Shown here: positions 35,041 to 42,628 of the stretch, piece by piece
Position numbering within the stretch: the stretch's first letter is position 1
Layout of the letters: the number at the start of each line of letters is the position of its first letter
Assembly (NCBI GenBank): GCA_025355955.1
Contig: JANXYP010000263.1
Coordinates: forward strand, 1-59,533
DNA length: 59,533 nucleotides
Reading direction: 5' to 3'
Source: Chloroflexota bacterium
Lineage (GTDB): Bacteria > Chloroflexota > Chloroflexia > QHBQ01
Program-made: the position numbers and the translations under genes
The notes under the pieces: model-generated
The model's database searches: none
The model's input: only the letters and a program-made list of their open reading frames with translations
What the model was told of the DNA's origin: nothing

Positions 35041-35856
35041 CTAATCATACTTGCCCCGCAGATCATTCAGCCGCACCTTGAGGATGTCGTTGAAGTTACG
35101 CAGCGAGTCCTTAATCGGGTTTACCTTACTGCCCTCGAAGTGTCGCCACTCGACCGGCACCTCGCGGATGCGATAACCGCGCTTCTGCGCGATGTACAGC
35201 ACTTCCACATCGAAGCCGGTGACCATCGCACCCTTGACCACTGCAGCGTTCGCGCCATACAGTTGCATCCGCTTGAATAGATCCTGGGCCGCCTCATGGG
35301 TGAATAGTTTGAAGCCACACTGGGTGTCCTGGATATGGTGGATGGCGATTAGCCGCACTATCATGTTGAACACGCGCCCCATCAGGTGACGGTAGGCTGG
35401 CTCATCGTAGCGCGTCGCTCCCACCCCCTCGCGGGAGCCAATCACCACTGGGTACGGTCCATGCTTCACCCCGCCGCGCTCGGCCCAGGGCAGCAGTTGC
35501 TCGATCGCTTCTATGGGGGTGCTGAGGTCGGCATCGCTGAACAGCACATATTTGCCCTGGGCTGCCAGCATCCCGCTGCGTACCGTGTAGCCCTTGCCGC
35601 GATGCTCGTTGCGAATTACCCGCATCCGTACCTTGCCGTGGTCGAGGTGCTGCGCGATGTAGAAGCCCTCGGCAATCGTGGCGGTATCATCGGCGCTGCC
35701 ATCGTCGACAATCAACAGTTCGCTATCGTAGTCCCGGCTACGCAGATAGTCGGCTACCAGCCCCAGCGTCTTGGGCATCCGGTGCGCCTCATTATATGCG
35801 GGGATTACTACGGTAAGGTAGGGGGTAAAGGTCTCAGCGTGGGCCTGCTCCGACAA
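35041..35856 (-). CDS. Dolichyl-phosphate beta-glucosyltransferase-like GT2
   Basis: A 271-residue GT-A protein. YLTVVIPAYNEAHRMPKTLG, LLIVDDGSADDT and VLFSDADLSTPIEAIEQLLP are the donor and metal motifs. GSREGVGATRYDEPAYRHLMGRVFN and DTQCGFKLF are typical of the ALG5/DPG-synthase branch, which makes polyprenyl-phosphate-glucose. PVEWRHFEGSKVNPIKDS near the C-terminus also fits. The start is TTG with GGAG upstream. No membrane helix is present. It probably supplies lipid-linked sugar to surface glycosylation; the donor sugar is assumed from the family. Confidence 0.88.
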   Translation of the reverse strand: MSEQAHAETFTPYLTVVIPAYNEAHRMPKTLGLVADYLRSRDYDSELLIVDDGSADDTATIAEGFYIAQHLDHGKVRMRVIRNEHRGKGYTVRSGMLAAQGKYVLFSDADLSTPIEAIEQLLPWAERGGVKHGPYPVVIGSREGVGATRYDEPAYRHLMGRVFNMIVRLIAIHHIQDTQCGFKLFTHEAAQDLFKRMQLYGANAAVVKGAMVTGFDVEVLYIAQKRGYRIREVPVEWRHFEGSKVNPIKDSLRNFNDILKVRLNDLRGKYD

Positions 35857-36110
35857 GGCGGTTATCTCCTCAGCTCTGCAAAGTCACAACCCGGCAGTTA
35901 TTGTTCAAATGCACCGCCGCGCTGTACGCCTTCGGTTATAGGGATGCAATTGTCTGGTACGGAGTATAACATTTTTGTTGCGCTTGTGCAAACGCGGCGC
36001 TTTTAGGTTAGTAGGGGTGGACCGTTGTTCGCCCAGAACGTCGCACTTGTGCAAACGCGGCGTATCGGTCAGTATATGTATGTGGTTTTGCTCAAATTGT
36101 GGTATAAATA

Positions 36111-36119
36111 TGGTATAAT
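36111..36119 (+). promoter_or_regulatory. Extended -10 promoter of the GlsB/YtxH group
   Basis: TGGTATAAT, about 50 bp before the GlsB-like gene, with another AT-rich GGTATAAAT just upstream (36101-36109). The spacing to TTGCTC (36088-36093) is 20 bp, too long for a normal -35, so the extended -10 is the main evidence. The gap 35857-36169 otherwise holds a worn GGGGTGGAC palindrome at about 36013. Confidence 0.55.
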
Positions 36120-36169
36120 AGAGAACGAGTTATCGAAATTGTGATTCTTTCTCCAAAGGTAGTTCCCCT

Positions 36170-36526
36170 ATGGACCTGGTTGTGTTGGCGTTGATAGCGT
36201 TGATGGTTGGTTTTCTGGTAGATTTGTTCGTACCTGGCAAGCGCCCCTGGGCCTGGCTGCTCACCATGCTAGCAGCTGGGGCGGGCGGGGCGCTGGCTGG
36301 TTACTCCTTCGGCAACCTCTATCCGTTCATCGGAAATCTATCGGTCTGGCCTGCATTGGTAGCCACGCTACTGGGCGCAATAGTGGTGCGCGTTGCCTTG
36401 CGCCTTACTAGCCGACCCTCGCTGCGTTTATGGCACAATTCCTGCTACTTGACCAAAGCATCGAATGGCAAAGTAACAGTAGGAGGTTTTGAATCATGGC
36501 TAAGGAAGAGCAAGGCAGCGCCATAA
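36170..36526 (+). CDS. GlsB/YeaQ/YmgE-like small membrane protein
   Basis: A 118-residue protein with three hydrophobic helices. The first, VVLALIALMVGFLVDLFVPG, and the following glycine-rich helix (AAGAGGALAGYSFG) fit the transglycosylase-associated (GlsB/YeaQ) family, often linked to envelope stress. The C-terminal 30 residues are polar and run 31 bp into the next gene, so the two are probably translationally linked. The last part may be a chance extension, since the stop lies inside the YtxH gene. Confidence 0.7.
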   Translation: MDLVVLALIALMVGFLVDLFVPGKRPWAWLLTMLAAGAGGALAGYSFGNLYPFIGNLSVWPALVATLLGAIVVRVALRLTSRPSLRLWHNSCYLTKASNGKVTVGGFESWLRKSKAAP

Positions 36527-37053
36527 TGTTCGGCGGGTTGCTGGCAGGTGCATTGATTGGCGCGGGCGTGGGTTTGGCGATCACACCGCATACTGGTGAG
36601 GCCAACCGTCGCGCCCTGGAGCTGAAGGCCAAGCGGCTGGCACATGATGTACGCCGTAGCGTGGTATCGACCGCGAATACCACACAGGAGTTTGTTGGCG
36701 AAAAAACCACGCAGGTGCAACAGGTGGTTAGCGAGAAGGCCACGCAGGTGCAGCAGGCGGTTAGCGCCACTGCCGAAAACGTGAAGGCCAGCGCCGCTGA
36801 TGTCGCCAACTCGGTGCGTAGCGCCACCGAAGCGGGGGTGGAGAATGCTCGACAGGCGGGCGGTATTGTCGTCGATAGCGTGCGCCAGAAGGTGGATGAT
36901 GTGCGCCAGGCCAGCGGCGCGGCGGCAGATACGGTCAAGCAGAAGGTCGACGAGTTGCGTGGCGCAGCGACGACCACGGCAGAGTCCGACAGCGCAGTGG
37001 CTGAAGTGATCGTCATCCCCGTCCCGATCACCGATCAGACCTACACACCCTAA
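36496..37053 (+). CDS. YtxH-domain protein with LEA-like helix repeats
   Basis: A 185-residue protein. The N-terminus has a glycine-rich helix, FGGLLAGALIGAGVGLAITP, then TGEANRR, the YtxH/GvpP signature. Residues 60-165 are an amphipathic, Ala/Val/Lys/Glu-rich stretch with repeated T-Q-V-Q-Q and V-R-Q-K-V-D units near an 11-residue period, reminiscent of LEA/apolipoprotein-like helices. Such proteins are often stress-induced and membrane-attached. AGGAGG precedes the ATG. It follows the GlsB-like gene and precedes a second, short YtxH gene. Confidence 0.8.
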   Translation: MAKEEQGSAIMFGGLLAGALIGAGVGLAITPHTGEANRRALELKAKRLAHDVRRSVVSTANTTQEFVGEKTTQVQQVVSEKATQVQQAVSATAENVKASAADVANSVRSATEAGVENARQAGGIVVDSVRQKVDDVRQASGAAADTVKQKVDELRGAATTTAESDSAVAEVIVIPVPITDQTYTP

Positions 37054-37238
37054 CCTTGCATGAGACTTACGCAGTTCCTTAGCGTGAACAACAACTCGCC
37101 CCTGCAGAATGACTCACTTTTGTGGAAACTGCGTAAGACCTATTTTACACCATAGTTCGTAAGCCAGCCTTCATACCAACTACAATCTGCAATCTACAAT
37201 CTACAATCTACAATCAAACAAGAGGGAGGATTAACGTC

Positions 37239-37499
37239 ATGTTTCGAGGAATACGCACTGCTGCCAAGTATTTCGCTATCGGTGTCACCCTGGGCCTGTT
37301 CTTTTCGCCCCGCACTGGCGAGGAGAACCGCAAGGAGTTGCTCAAGTGGGCGCGGGCCACAGTGGGCGAAGTGATGGGCAAGGAAGCCGACATGGTTCGT
37401 GACCTTGCTGACCGCGTGGGCGAACAAAGCCCCACCCTCAGCCGCGCCGTCAATGCGGTTGGCGACAAGCTCGATGAGGTAGCCGCCGATCTGCAGTAA
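37239..37499 (+). CDS. Short YtxH-domain protein
   Basis: An 86-residue protein. IRTAAKYFAIGVTLGLFFSP with the following RTGEENRKEL is the YtxH motif, and the rest is one charged helix. It looks like the N-terminal third of the preceding protein and is probably a paralogue. GAGGGAGG precedes the ATG. ACAATCT-type heptamers (37183-37215) lie directly upstream of the ribosome site. Confidence 0.75.
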   Translation: MFRGIRTAAKYFAIGVTLGLFFSPRTGEENRKELLKWARATVGEVMGKEADMVRDLADRVGEQSPTLSRAVNAVGDKLDEVAADLQ

Positions 37500-37554
37500 A
37501 GTGGGGTAGAAGGTAGATGATCGAATAGGGCAGCAACGTTCACTTGCTGCCTTC

Positions 37555-37589
37555 CTCATTCCTCATTCTTCATTCCTCATTCCTCATTT
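37555..37589. repeat. CATTCCT heptamer array in the cold-shock gene leader
   Basis: Five tandem 7-mers of the type CATTCCT/CATTCTT. The rest of the gap 37500-37805 has no gene. It may contain a long 5' leader of the cold-shock gene, as is common for such genes, but I cannot place the promoter. Confidence 0.65.
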
Positions 37590-37805
37590 CTATTGTCGCT
37601 ACCCTGCATCAGCGATGAGCGGCGCACCTACCATTGATGTGCGTGTAATCTAAACGCTCGGCGTAACATCCGTTGCGCTCGACCGTTGCAGTTGTTAGTA
37701 AGCAACCAGAACTAAACAAGGTTATCGAACGTATTGTAAACACCCCATTGCTTTGCTCCGCAGTACCATGCAGCAGCAAACCGAAAAAGGAAGGACGGCA
37801 GTTAA

Positions 37806-38705
37806 ATGAGGACAACTGGTACAGTTAAGTGGTTCAACGACAGCAAGGGATACGGCTTTATCCAACAACCGGGCGGCGAGGATGTATTTGTTCACTACAG
37901 CGCAGTGCTGGGTGAGGGCTTCCGCTCACTGGTCGAAGGTCAAGAGGTGGAGTTTGACCTGGAGGACGGCCCCAAGGGGCCACAGGCCCGCAATGTGGTG
38001 AAGATTGGCCCGGCTCCGGCGGCTGCACCGCGATCGGGCGTAGGCCCACATGAACAATATGGGCAGCAAGGTGGCTATGGCGCGCCGCGCGGTTACGGCA
38101 ACGAACGTGGCCCTGCTGGCCCCGGCCCCAGTGCCGAGCGCGGCGGTGGACCGCGCACCTATGGCAATGAGCGCGGCCCTGGACGTGGCTATGGCAACGA
38201 AGGGTATCCGCAAGGCGGCTACGGCAACGAGCGCGGTGGGCCACGCGGCTACCAGCAGAGCAGCAACGAGCGCAGCGGTCCACCACGTGCTTACCAGCAG
38301 GGTGGCTACCAGCAAGGCGGCTACCCGCAGGGCGGCTATCAGCAAGGTGGCTACCCGCAGGGTGGTAACGGTGGCGAACGCGGCTACCAACCAGCGGGCG
38401 GCTACGAGCGTAGCAGCGGGCCGCGTGGTTACCAGCCCCAGGGCAGCTACCCACCTCAGGGCGGCTACCCACCTCAGAGCAGTTACCCACCTCAGAGCGG
38501 CTACCCACCTCAGAGCGGCTACCCAGCCAACGATTATGGCCGCTACCCCAGTAACGACTACAACCCACAGAACGCGCAGAACGCGCCGGGCTACGAACCC
38601 TACAACCCAGCCAACTACCCACCCAATGTGGGGCAGCCACCCCAGCCGGACTACAGCCCGAGTCGCGGCCCACTCGATGAGCAGGACGAGGACCAGCTAG
38701 CGTAG
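37806..38705 (+). CDS. Cold-shock-domain protein with long low-complexity Gly/Tyr/Gln tail
   Basis: A 299-residue chimera. Residues 1-67 are a complete cold-shock domain with RNP1 (KGYGFIQ, 14-20) and RNP2 (DVFVHYS, 26-32), which bind single-stranded RNA or DNA. Residues about 78-299 are low in complexity: YGNERGP-type repeats (about 85-160), [10 protein letters not shown] repeats (about 160-195), then [13 protein letters not shown] repeats (about 212-245) and an acidic end. This RGG/YG/Q-rich composition resembles the prion-like tails of eukaryotic RNA-granule proteins. Ordinary bacterial Csp proteins end at about 70 residues. GGAAGGA lies before the ATG. No second gene is in its transcript. 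Confidence 0.9.
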   Translation: MRTTGTVKWFNDSKGYGFIQQPGGEDVFVHYSAVLGEGFRSLVEGQEVEFDLEDGPKGPQARNVVKIGPAPAAAPRSGVGPHEQYGQQGGYGAPRGYGNERGPAGPGPSAERGGGPRTYGNERGPGRGYGNEGYPQGGYGNERGGPRGYQQSSNERSGPPRAYQQGGYQQGGYPQGGYQQGGYPQGGNGGERGYQPAGGYERSSGPRGYQPQGSYPPQGGYPPQSSYPPQSGYPPQSGYPANDYGRYPSNDYNPQNAQNAPGYEPYNPANYPPNVGQPPQPDYSPSRGPLDEQDEDQLA

Positions 38706-38781
38706 GCGTTACATTGAGTGAAGCGGGCTGTTGATCGAATGGGGAGAGTTACTGCCCCACCACCTTACCTGGTCTACCTAA

Positions 38782-38905
38782 TATTACAGCCTCACCTGGC
38801 ATATTAGCGCCATATTGGTGTAGGGGCGAATCGCATACGCCCTGCCGCCAAGTATCTAAACCAATCGTAACTACATCATCTTGCCTGCCAACTGAGGCTG
38901 TAATA
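38782..38905. mobile_element. 124-bp element with perfect 13-bp inverted ends
   Basis: TATTACAGCCTCA (38782-38794) and TGAGGCTGTAATA (38893-38905) are perfect inverted repeats. Inside is a worn GGGGCGAA...CGCCC palindrome. It differs in its ends from the other two element families. It has no reading frame. Confidence 0.65.
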
Positions 38906-38920
38906 CTAAGATGAAAGATG

Positions 38921-38953
38921 AAACCCGCCGCTCCTACACGAAGCGGCGGGTTT
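38921..38953. terminator. Bidirectional terminator-like hairpin
   Basis: A perfect 12-bp stem, AAACCCGCCGCT / AGCGGCGGGTTT, with a 9-base loop. The A and T ends give both strands a short T-run. It lies between the convergent cold-shock gene and a glycosyltransferase gene, so it can serve both. Confidence 0.8.
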
Positions 38954-38989
38954 GCTTATGCCAAAGGGAAGCGAGCAATAAATCTGCGC

Positions 38990-40189
38990 TCATAAATCAC
39001 TTGCTACGCGGTAGGCGCGCTCCGCTTGCACAGCCAGCGCTGCCCAATCGAACCTGGTCCATAGCCGTGCCTGGGCTGCTGCGCCGATGCTAGCACGCAA
39101 CTGACTGGAACGCAGCAGCCGCAGGGTAGCCTCGGCGAACGCGGCGTTGTCGCCCGCCTCGACCAGTAGCCCCGTCACGTTATGCTCCAGGTACTCACCG
39201 ACCTGACCCACCCGCTCGGCCACGATCGGCAGGCCCAGCGCCATCATGTCTACCAGCCGTACCGGACACTTGGCGCGGTTAACTAGCGTATCGTTCATCG
39301 GGAAGATGCCGATGTCCGCCGCGCAGATCAGTCGCGCCAGGGTGCCATCTTGCAGATCTGCTGGCTGGATGGGGCGATGCACGATGCAACTCGCCAGCCC
39401 CGCCTCCGCCGCCAGCCGTCGCATTTCGTTCTCCTCGCCAAAGAAGCCGTTGCCCAGTACCAGCAGGCGCACATCGTGCATCTCCGCCACTACTCGCTTG
39501 AGCAGCTCCACCGCTCGCGCTACTGGAAACTCGACGAAGCGGGTGTACAGCAGCAGGGTGGGGTTGGTGGCGATGCCCAGTTCCTCGCGCAGCCTGATCA
39601 CGGCGACTTGATCGGCTGCCGCCACCCAGGGGTCGTACTTGGCGTGTTCCGCGCCATTGGGCAGATAGAAGACCCGCTGCGGCGCAACCCCTTGCCCCCA
39701 CACCTGCGCCTCCAGGGTGCGGCTCGCCACTGTCACCGCGCCAGCGCGACGGGGCAGATGTTGCTCCTGCCACTGGAATAGCAAGCGCTGCGCCAGGCGG
39801 TAACGGTTGCGCTCGTTCCAACCGCCGCGGCCTTCCCAGTCATCATGATCGAGTATCCAGTGGACACGGCGTAGCCCTAGTATGTCGGCGGCCAGCCCGG
39901 TATACGCCTTCGGCTTGAACACGTGAATTACGTCGGCCTGGGTTGCCCTCGCCCGCTGCGCCAGCAGCAGCGGCAGGCGTGGCAGCAGCGGATGGGGCAG
40001 CATCACGCTCTCCACTTTCACTCCGCTATCTTCCCAACTCAGTCCCGCCTCGCTAGGGTTGTCCCACGCTGGAATGATGACCTTAACCCAATGCCCCCGC
40101 GCTGCCAGCGCCCGCGCCAGCGGCAAGGCCCGCTCCCTCGTGGTTCCCTTTGGCCTCAGCGCAAATGGCGCGATCATCGTAATTCTCAT
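38990..40189 (-). CDS. Family 4 glycosyltransferase
   Basis: A 399-residue GT-B protein. It opens with ITMIAPFALRPKGTTRERAL, a typical GT4 entry loop. DVIHVFKPKAYTGL and the donor-side NDTLVNRAKCPVRLVDMMAL follow. The classical EX7E motif is replaced around KCPVRLVDMMALGLPIV, a form seen in several GT4 subfamilies. The gene begins 6 bp after the hicB stop codon and may be cotranscribed with the toxin-antitoxin pair. The role in surface glycan assembly is inferred from the family. Confidence 0.82.
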   Translation of the reverse strand: MRITMIAPFALRPKGTTRERALPLARALAARGHWVKVIIPAWDNPSEAGLSWEDSGVKVESVMLPHPLLPRLPLLLAQRARATQADVIHVFKPKAYTGLAADILGLRRVHWILDHDDWEGRGGWNERNRYRLAQRLLFQWQEQHLPRRAGAVTVASRTLEAQVWGQGVAPQRVFYLPNGAEHAKYDPWVAAADQVAVIRLREELGIATNPTLLLYTRFVEFPVARAVELLKRVVAEMHDVRLLVLGNGFFGEENEMRRLAAEAGLASCIVHRPIQPADLQDGTLARLICAADIGIFPMNDTLVNRAKCPVRLVDMMALGLPIVAERVGQVGEYLEHNVTGLLVEAGDNAAFAEATLRLLRSSQLRASIGAAAQARLWTRFDWAALAVQAERAYRVASDL

Positions 40190-40195
40190 CGTCGT

Positions 40196-40687
40196 TCAGC
40201 TCTTTTGACCTTGTAAAGCTGCAACCTTTTCCTCGGTTGCTAGCGGTACAGTCATGTACACCTCATATGATGGATAGGTCGCGTCCTCTGCCAATCGTTC
40301 GAGCGAGTAGGCTTTAACTGCCTCGTATGCAATCTGTTCTGCTTCGTTGAGCGTGGTTGCCCAACCCAGCCGCTCATCAGTATCGGCGGCGTATACGGCG
40401 TAGCCATTGACCTCCTCCCTGACAATAGTGAGGACACGGTACATCCTTTCACCCTCCCCTTGCTTATCGGAATGAGGAACTGACACATACAGAGCGAAGG
40501 ATGGATCCGATGGTATTGGGTCGTTATCGGCCAGCATAAGTTGTAGGTGGGCCTGCATCGCCTCGTATATGTTGCGCTCGACCTGCTCACGAGTCCGCCC
40601 GGTGGCAACGCAGCCGAGCAAATCTGGCGAATAGGCAGAGTAATTGCCTGGCCCATCCTCTACAATTACCAGAAAGCGGTAGATCAT
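40196..40687 (-). CDS. hicB: HicB-type antitoxin with two HicB-like domains
   Basis: A 163-residue protein. Residues about 1-75 form a typical HicB partial RNase H fold: IYRFLVIVEDGPGNYSAYSPDLLGC, then GRTREQVERNIYEAMQAHL. Residues about 82-160 repeat the layout in a diverged form (YRVLTIVREEVNGYAVYAAD, then TLNEAEQIAYEAVKAYSLE). No DNA-binding HTH or RHH tail follows, so the second domain seems to take its place. The ATG at 40687 overlaps the hicA stop as ATGA and has GGAG upstream; a longer TTG reading is less likely. It would neutralise HicA. Confidence 0.85.
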   Translation of the reverse strand: MIYRFLVIVEDGPGNYSAYSPDLLGCVATGRTREQVERNIYEAMQAHLQLMLADNDPIPSDPSFALYVSVPHSDKQGEGERMYRVLTIVREEVNGYAVYAADTDERLGWATTLNEAEQIAYEAVKAYSLERLAEDATYPSYEVYMTVPLATEEKVAALQGQKS

Positions 40688-40893
40688 ATGCTTCTCCAAT
40701 CAATTTGTGCCTGGTTCAAAATGCTTCGCCATGTTTTGGGCTTCAAGTCCTCATTGGCCTGGCCTGGCACCGTTACCTTGCCCTTTTTGGCCGGATGCAA
40801 ATAGTGGCGATGCCCGCCTGTGCTGCCAGCATAATACCATCCATCATCCTCTATTATCCTGATTATCTCACGTACTTTCAGCACTTTGCCCAT
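40684..40893 (-). CDS. hicA: HicA-type mRNA interferase toxin
   Basis: A 69-residue toxin with the double-stranded-RNA-binding-like fold. The pattern VREIIRIIEDDGWYYAGSTG, the active-site GGHRHYLHP (His28, with the usual GSH replaced by GGH) and GKVTVPGQANEDLKPKTWRS, ending in ILNQA, match HicA along its whole length. It would cleave mRNA when free. The toxin gene precedes the antitoxin, the usual hicAB order. A TGGTATAAT box lies about 10 bp before the ATG, so the transcript may start almost at the start codon. Confidence 0.88.
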   Translation of the reverse strand: MGKVLKVREIIRIIEDDGWYYAGSTGGHRHYLHPAKKGKVTVPGQANEDLKPKTWRSILNQAQIDWRSI

Positions 40894-40902
40894 GATAGTT
40901 AC

Positions 40903-40984
40903 ATTATACCATAGGTGTCATTGAACAGCCTGCCTCACCTTACATCGTTTGTACGACCACATCGGCACCGCATCCTGATATAAT
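40903..40984. promoter_or_regulatory. Divergent extended -10 promoters, apparently leaderless
   Basis: Minus strand: TGGTATAAT (40903-40911) about 10 bp before hicA. Plus strand: TGATATAAT (40976-40984), 6 bp before the ATG of the P-loop kinase gene. Both boxes are so near the start codons that the transcripts should have almost no leader, and neither gene has a ribosome site. Confidence 0.6.
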
Positions 40985-40990
40985 AGCGTC

Positions 40991-41614
40991 ATGCAAACAA
41001 ACTACCCTCCCGTTGCCTGGCAGGTGCTGCTCATCGGTGGTGCAAGTGGCGTAGGCAAGACCAACGTCAGCTACCGTCTGGCGCAGCACTACGGTATCGG
41101 CATTACCGAAGTGGACGACTTCCAGTTGATCCTGGAGCGCATGACCAGCCCGCAGCAATATCCCACCCTGCACTTCTGGCGCACCAACCCCGAAGCGGCG
41201 CGACAGATGGATGAGGAGCAGCACTTGCAGTTCTTCATCAGCTATGCGCGGATAATGGCGGTCGCTCTCGAACTGGTGATCGGCAACCACATCGAAACCC
41301 GCGCTCCTATTATTCTGGAAGGCGATTTCATCCTGCCCGAACTTGCGGCCCTGCCCGCCTACAATGGTATCGCCGCTGCCGCTCAGGTGCGCGGCCTGTT
41401 TATCTACGAGCCGGACGAAAACCAGATCGCCCGCAACTATCTCGTCCGCGAAGGCGAGGAGCAGCGAGATCGGGCGCGGTCTAGCTGGTGCAACAGCGAG
41501 TGGCTACGACAGGAAGCGGAGCGGCTGGGTGTACCCACCATCCCCGCCCGCCCCTGGGATACGGTGTTGGAGCGGGCGCTTGCTTCGAACGAATCGGTTG
41601 ATTATTCGATTTGA
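40991..41614 (+). CDS. P-loop kinase, 2-phosphoglycerate-kinase-like
   Basis: A 207-residue single-domain P-loop protein. Walker A is GGASGVGKTN at 16-25. An acidic pair in TEVDDFQL (about 40-47) and the lid-like NQIARNYLVREGEEQRDRAR match small-molecule kinases of the zeta-toxin/2-phosphoglycerate-kinase type. APIILEGDFILPEL near 105-118 would be the Walker-B-like strand. It stands alone between its own leaderless promoter and a promoter for the next gene. Substrate unknown. Confidence 0.75.
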   Translation: MQTNYPPVAWQVLLIGGASGVGKTNVSYRLAQHYGIGITEVDDFQLILERMTSPQQYPTLHFWRTNPEAARQMDEEQHLQFFISYARIMAVALELVIGNHIETRAPIILEGDFILPELAALPAYNGIAAAAQVRGLFIYEPDENQIARNYLVREGEEQRDRARSSWCNSEWLRQEAERLGVPTIPARPWDTVLERALASNESVDYSI

Positions 41615-41639
41615 CAAAACCCCATCGATCTTGTATCAT
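41611..41639 (+). promoter_or_regulatory. Sigma-70-type promoter
   Basis: TTGACA (41611-41616), 17-bp spacer, TATCAT (41634-41639). It overlaps the stop of the P-loop kinase gene and serves the membrane-protein gene that starts at 41685. Confidence 0.7.
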
Positions 41640-41684
41640 TGTATTATCATTATGACACAATGAGATTGATAGAGGAGAGCGCAA

Positions 41685-42614
41685 ATGAAAATCCCCAACC
41701 GATTGTTGAAGCGGCTGTTCCCTGCGCTGTTGCTAACTGAGGCGATACTGGTCTGGACTCACGTGCTCGACGCAGGCACTGCGGTTGCGATTGGCGCGGT
41801 GGTGGAGTCACTCACCTTCCTGCTTGGCCTGCGCCAGATCGTAGTTGCCTTCTTGCGATATCGCCAAAATCGCGCCGCCGGTTTCGATGTGCGGAGTGCG
41901 TTGGAGGAGGGACTGACCGTGATCCTGCCCCGCCGCGTTGCGCGCATCATCGCCCTGGAGCCAGGCATCTGGATCTGCCTCTACCAATGGGTAAAGCGTC
42001 GCCCACTTACATCCGCTGAGTTCAGCTACAGCAAGCGCTCGATTGTCGGCACGGTGCTGGCCTTTGTCCTGCTCACTGCCCCGTTCGAGATACTGGCCTA
42101 CGAGATGCTGCTGCCCTGGGCGACGGTGCGTTTGCTGCTGCTACTTGCCACCATCTACATGGCGCTATGGGTAATCGGTCTCTACGCCTCACTGAAGGTA
42201 ATGCCCTATCGCCTCGAAGACGAGGGCATCCGCCTTCACTATGGTATCCTCGCCGACGGCTACATCCCCTACCGCGACATTGCCAAGATCTGGGTTAAGC
42301 AGGAGCAGACGCGAGATAGCCGCGAAGGTCTGGCGGTGAGTGGCGATAGCGCCTACCTCACCGCTGGTGGCCGCACCGATATTACCCTGCGCCTGCATAA
42401 CCCACGCACCCTGGATGGGTTGCTAGCCCCCACCACGCCAGTTATCTATATTCACCTGGTCGCCGATCAACCCGATGCGCTGGCCCGCGCCCTGGCGGAA
42501 CGCGCTGGTCTGAAGGCGAACACCCCACCGCTCACCCCACCCGCTCTCGGCAATCTGGCTGCAGCGATGTTATGTGTTTGCGCCCTACCTACCGCTTGTG
42601 CTAATATGCGTTAG
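41685..42614 (+). CDS. Membrane protein with a PH-like domain, family not recognised
   Basis: A 309-residue protein. Four hydrophobic helices lie in the first 170 residues (about 8-30, 35-55, 120-142 and 150-168). A soluble domain follows with the pattern YRLEDEGIRLHYGILADGYIPYRDIAKIW, the kind of beta-strand repeat found in bacterial PH (bPH) domains. GAGAGC precedes the ATG. Pyruvate kinase follows after 14 bp and may be cotranscribed. I cannot name a function. Confidence 0.65.
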   Translation: MKIPNRLLKRLFPALLLTEAILVWTHVLDAGTAVAIGAVVESLTFLLGLRQIVVAFLRYRQNRAAGFDVRSALEEGLTVILPRRVARIIALEPGIWICLYQWVKRRPLTSAEFSYSKRSIVGTVLAFVLLTAPFEILAYEMLLPWATVRLLLLLATIYMALWVIGLYASLKVMPYRLEDEGIRLHYGILADGYIPYRDIAKIWVKQEQTRDSREGLAVSGDSAYLTAGGRTDITLRLHNPRTLDGLLAPTTPVIYIHLVADQPDALARALAERAGLKANTPPLTPPALGNLAAAMLCVCALPTACANMR

Positions 42615-42628
42615 GAGGAACTATACAC

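Noticed and set aside
38050-38700. Second gene in the +1 frame of the cold-shock tail, rich in Ala/Thr/Arg
   Set aside because: It is a shadow of the tandem repeats in the tail, with no domain and no ribosome site of its own.
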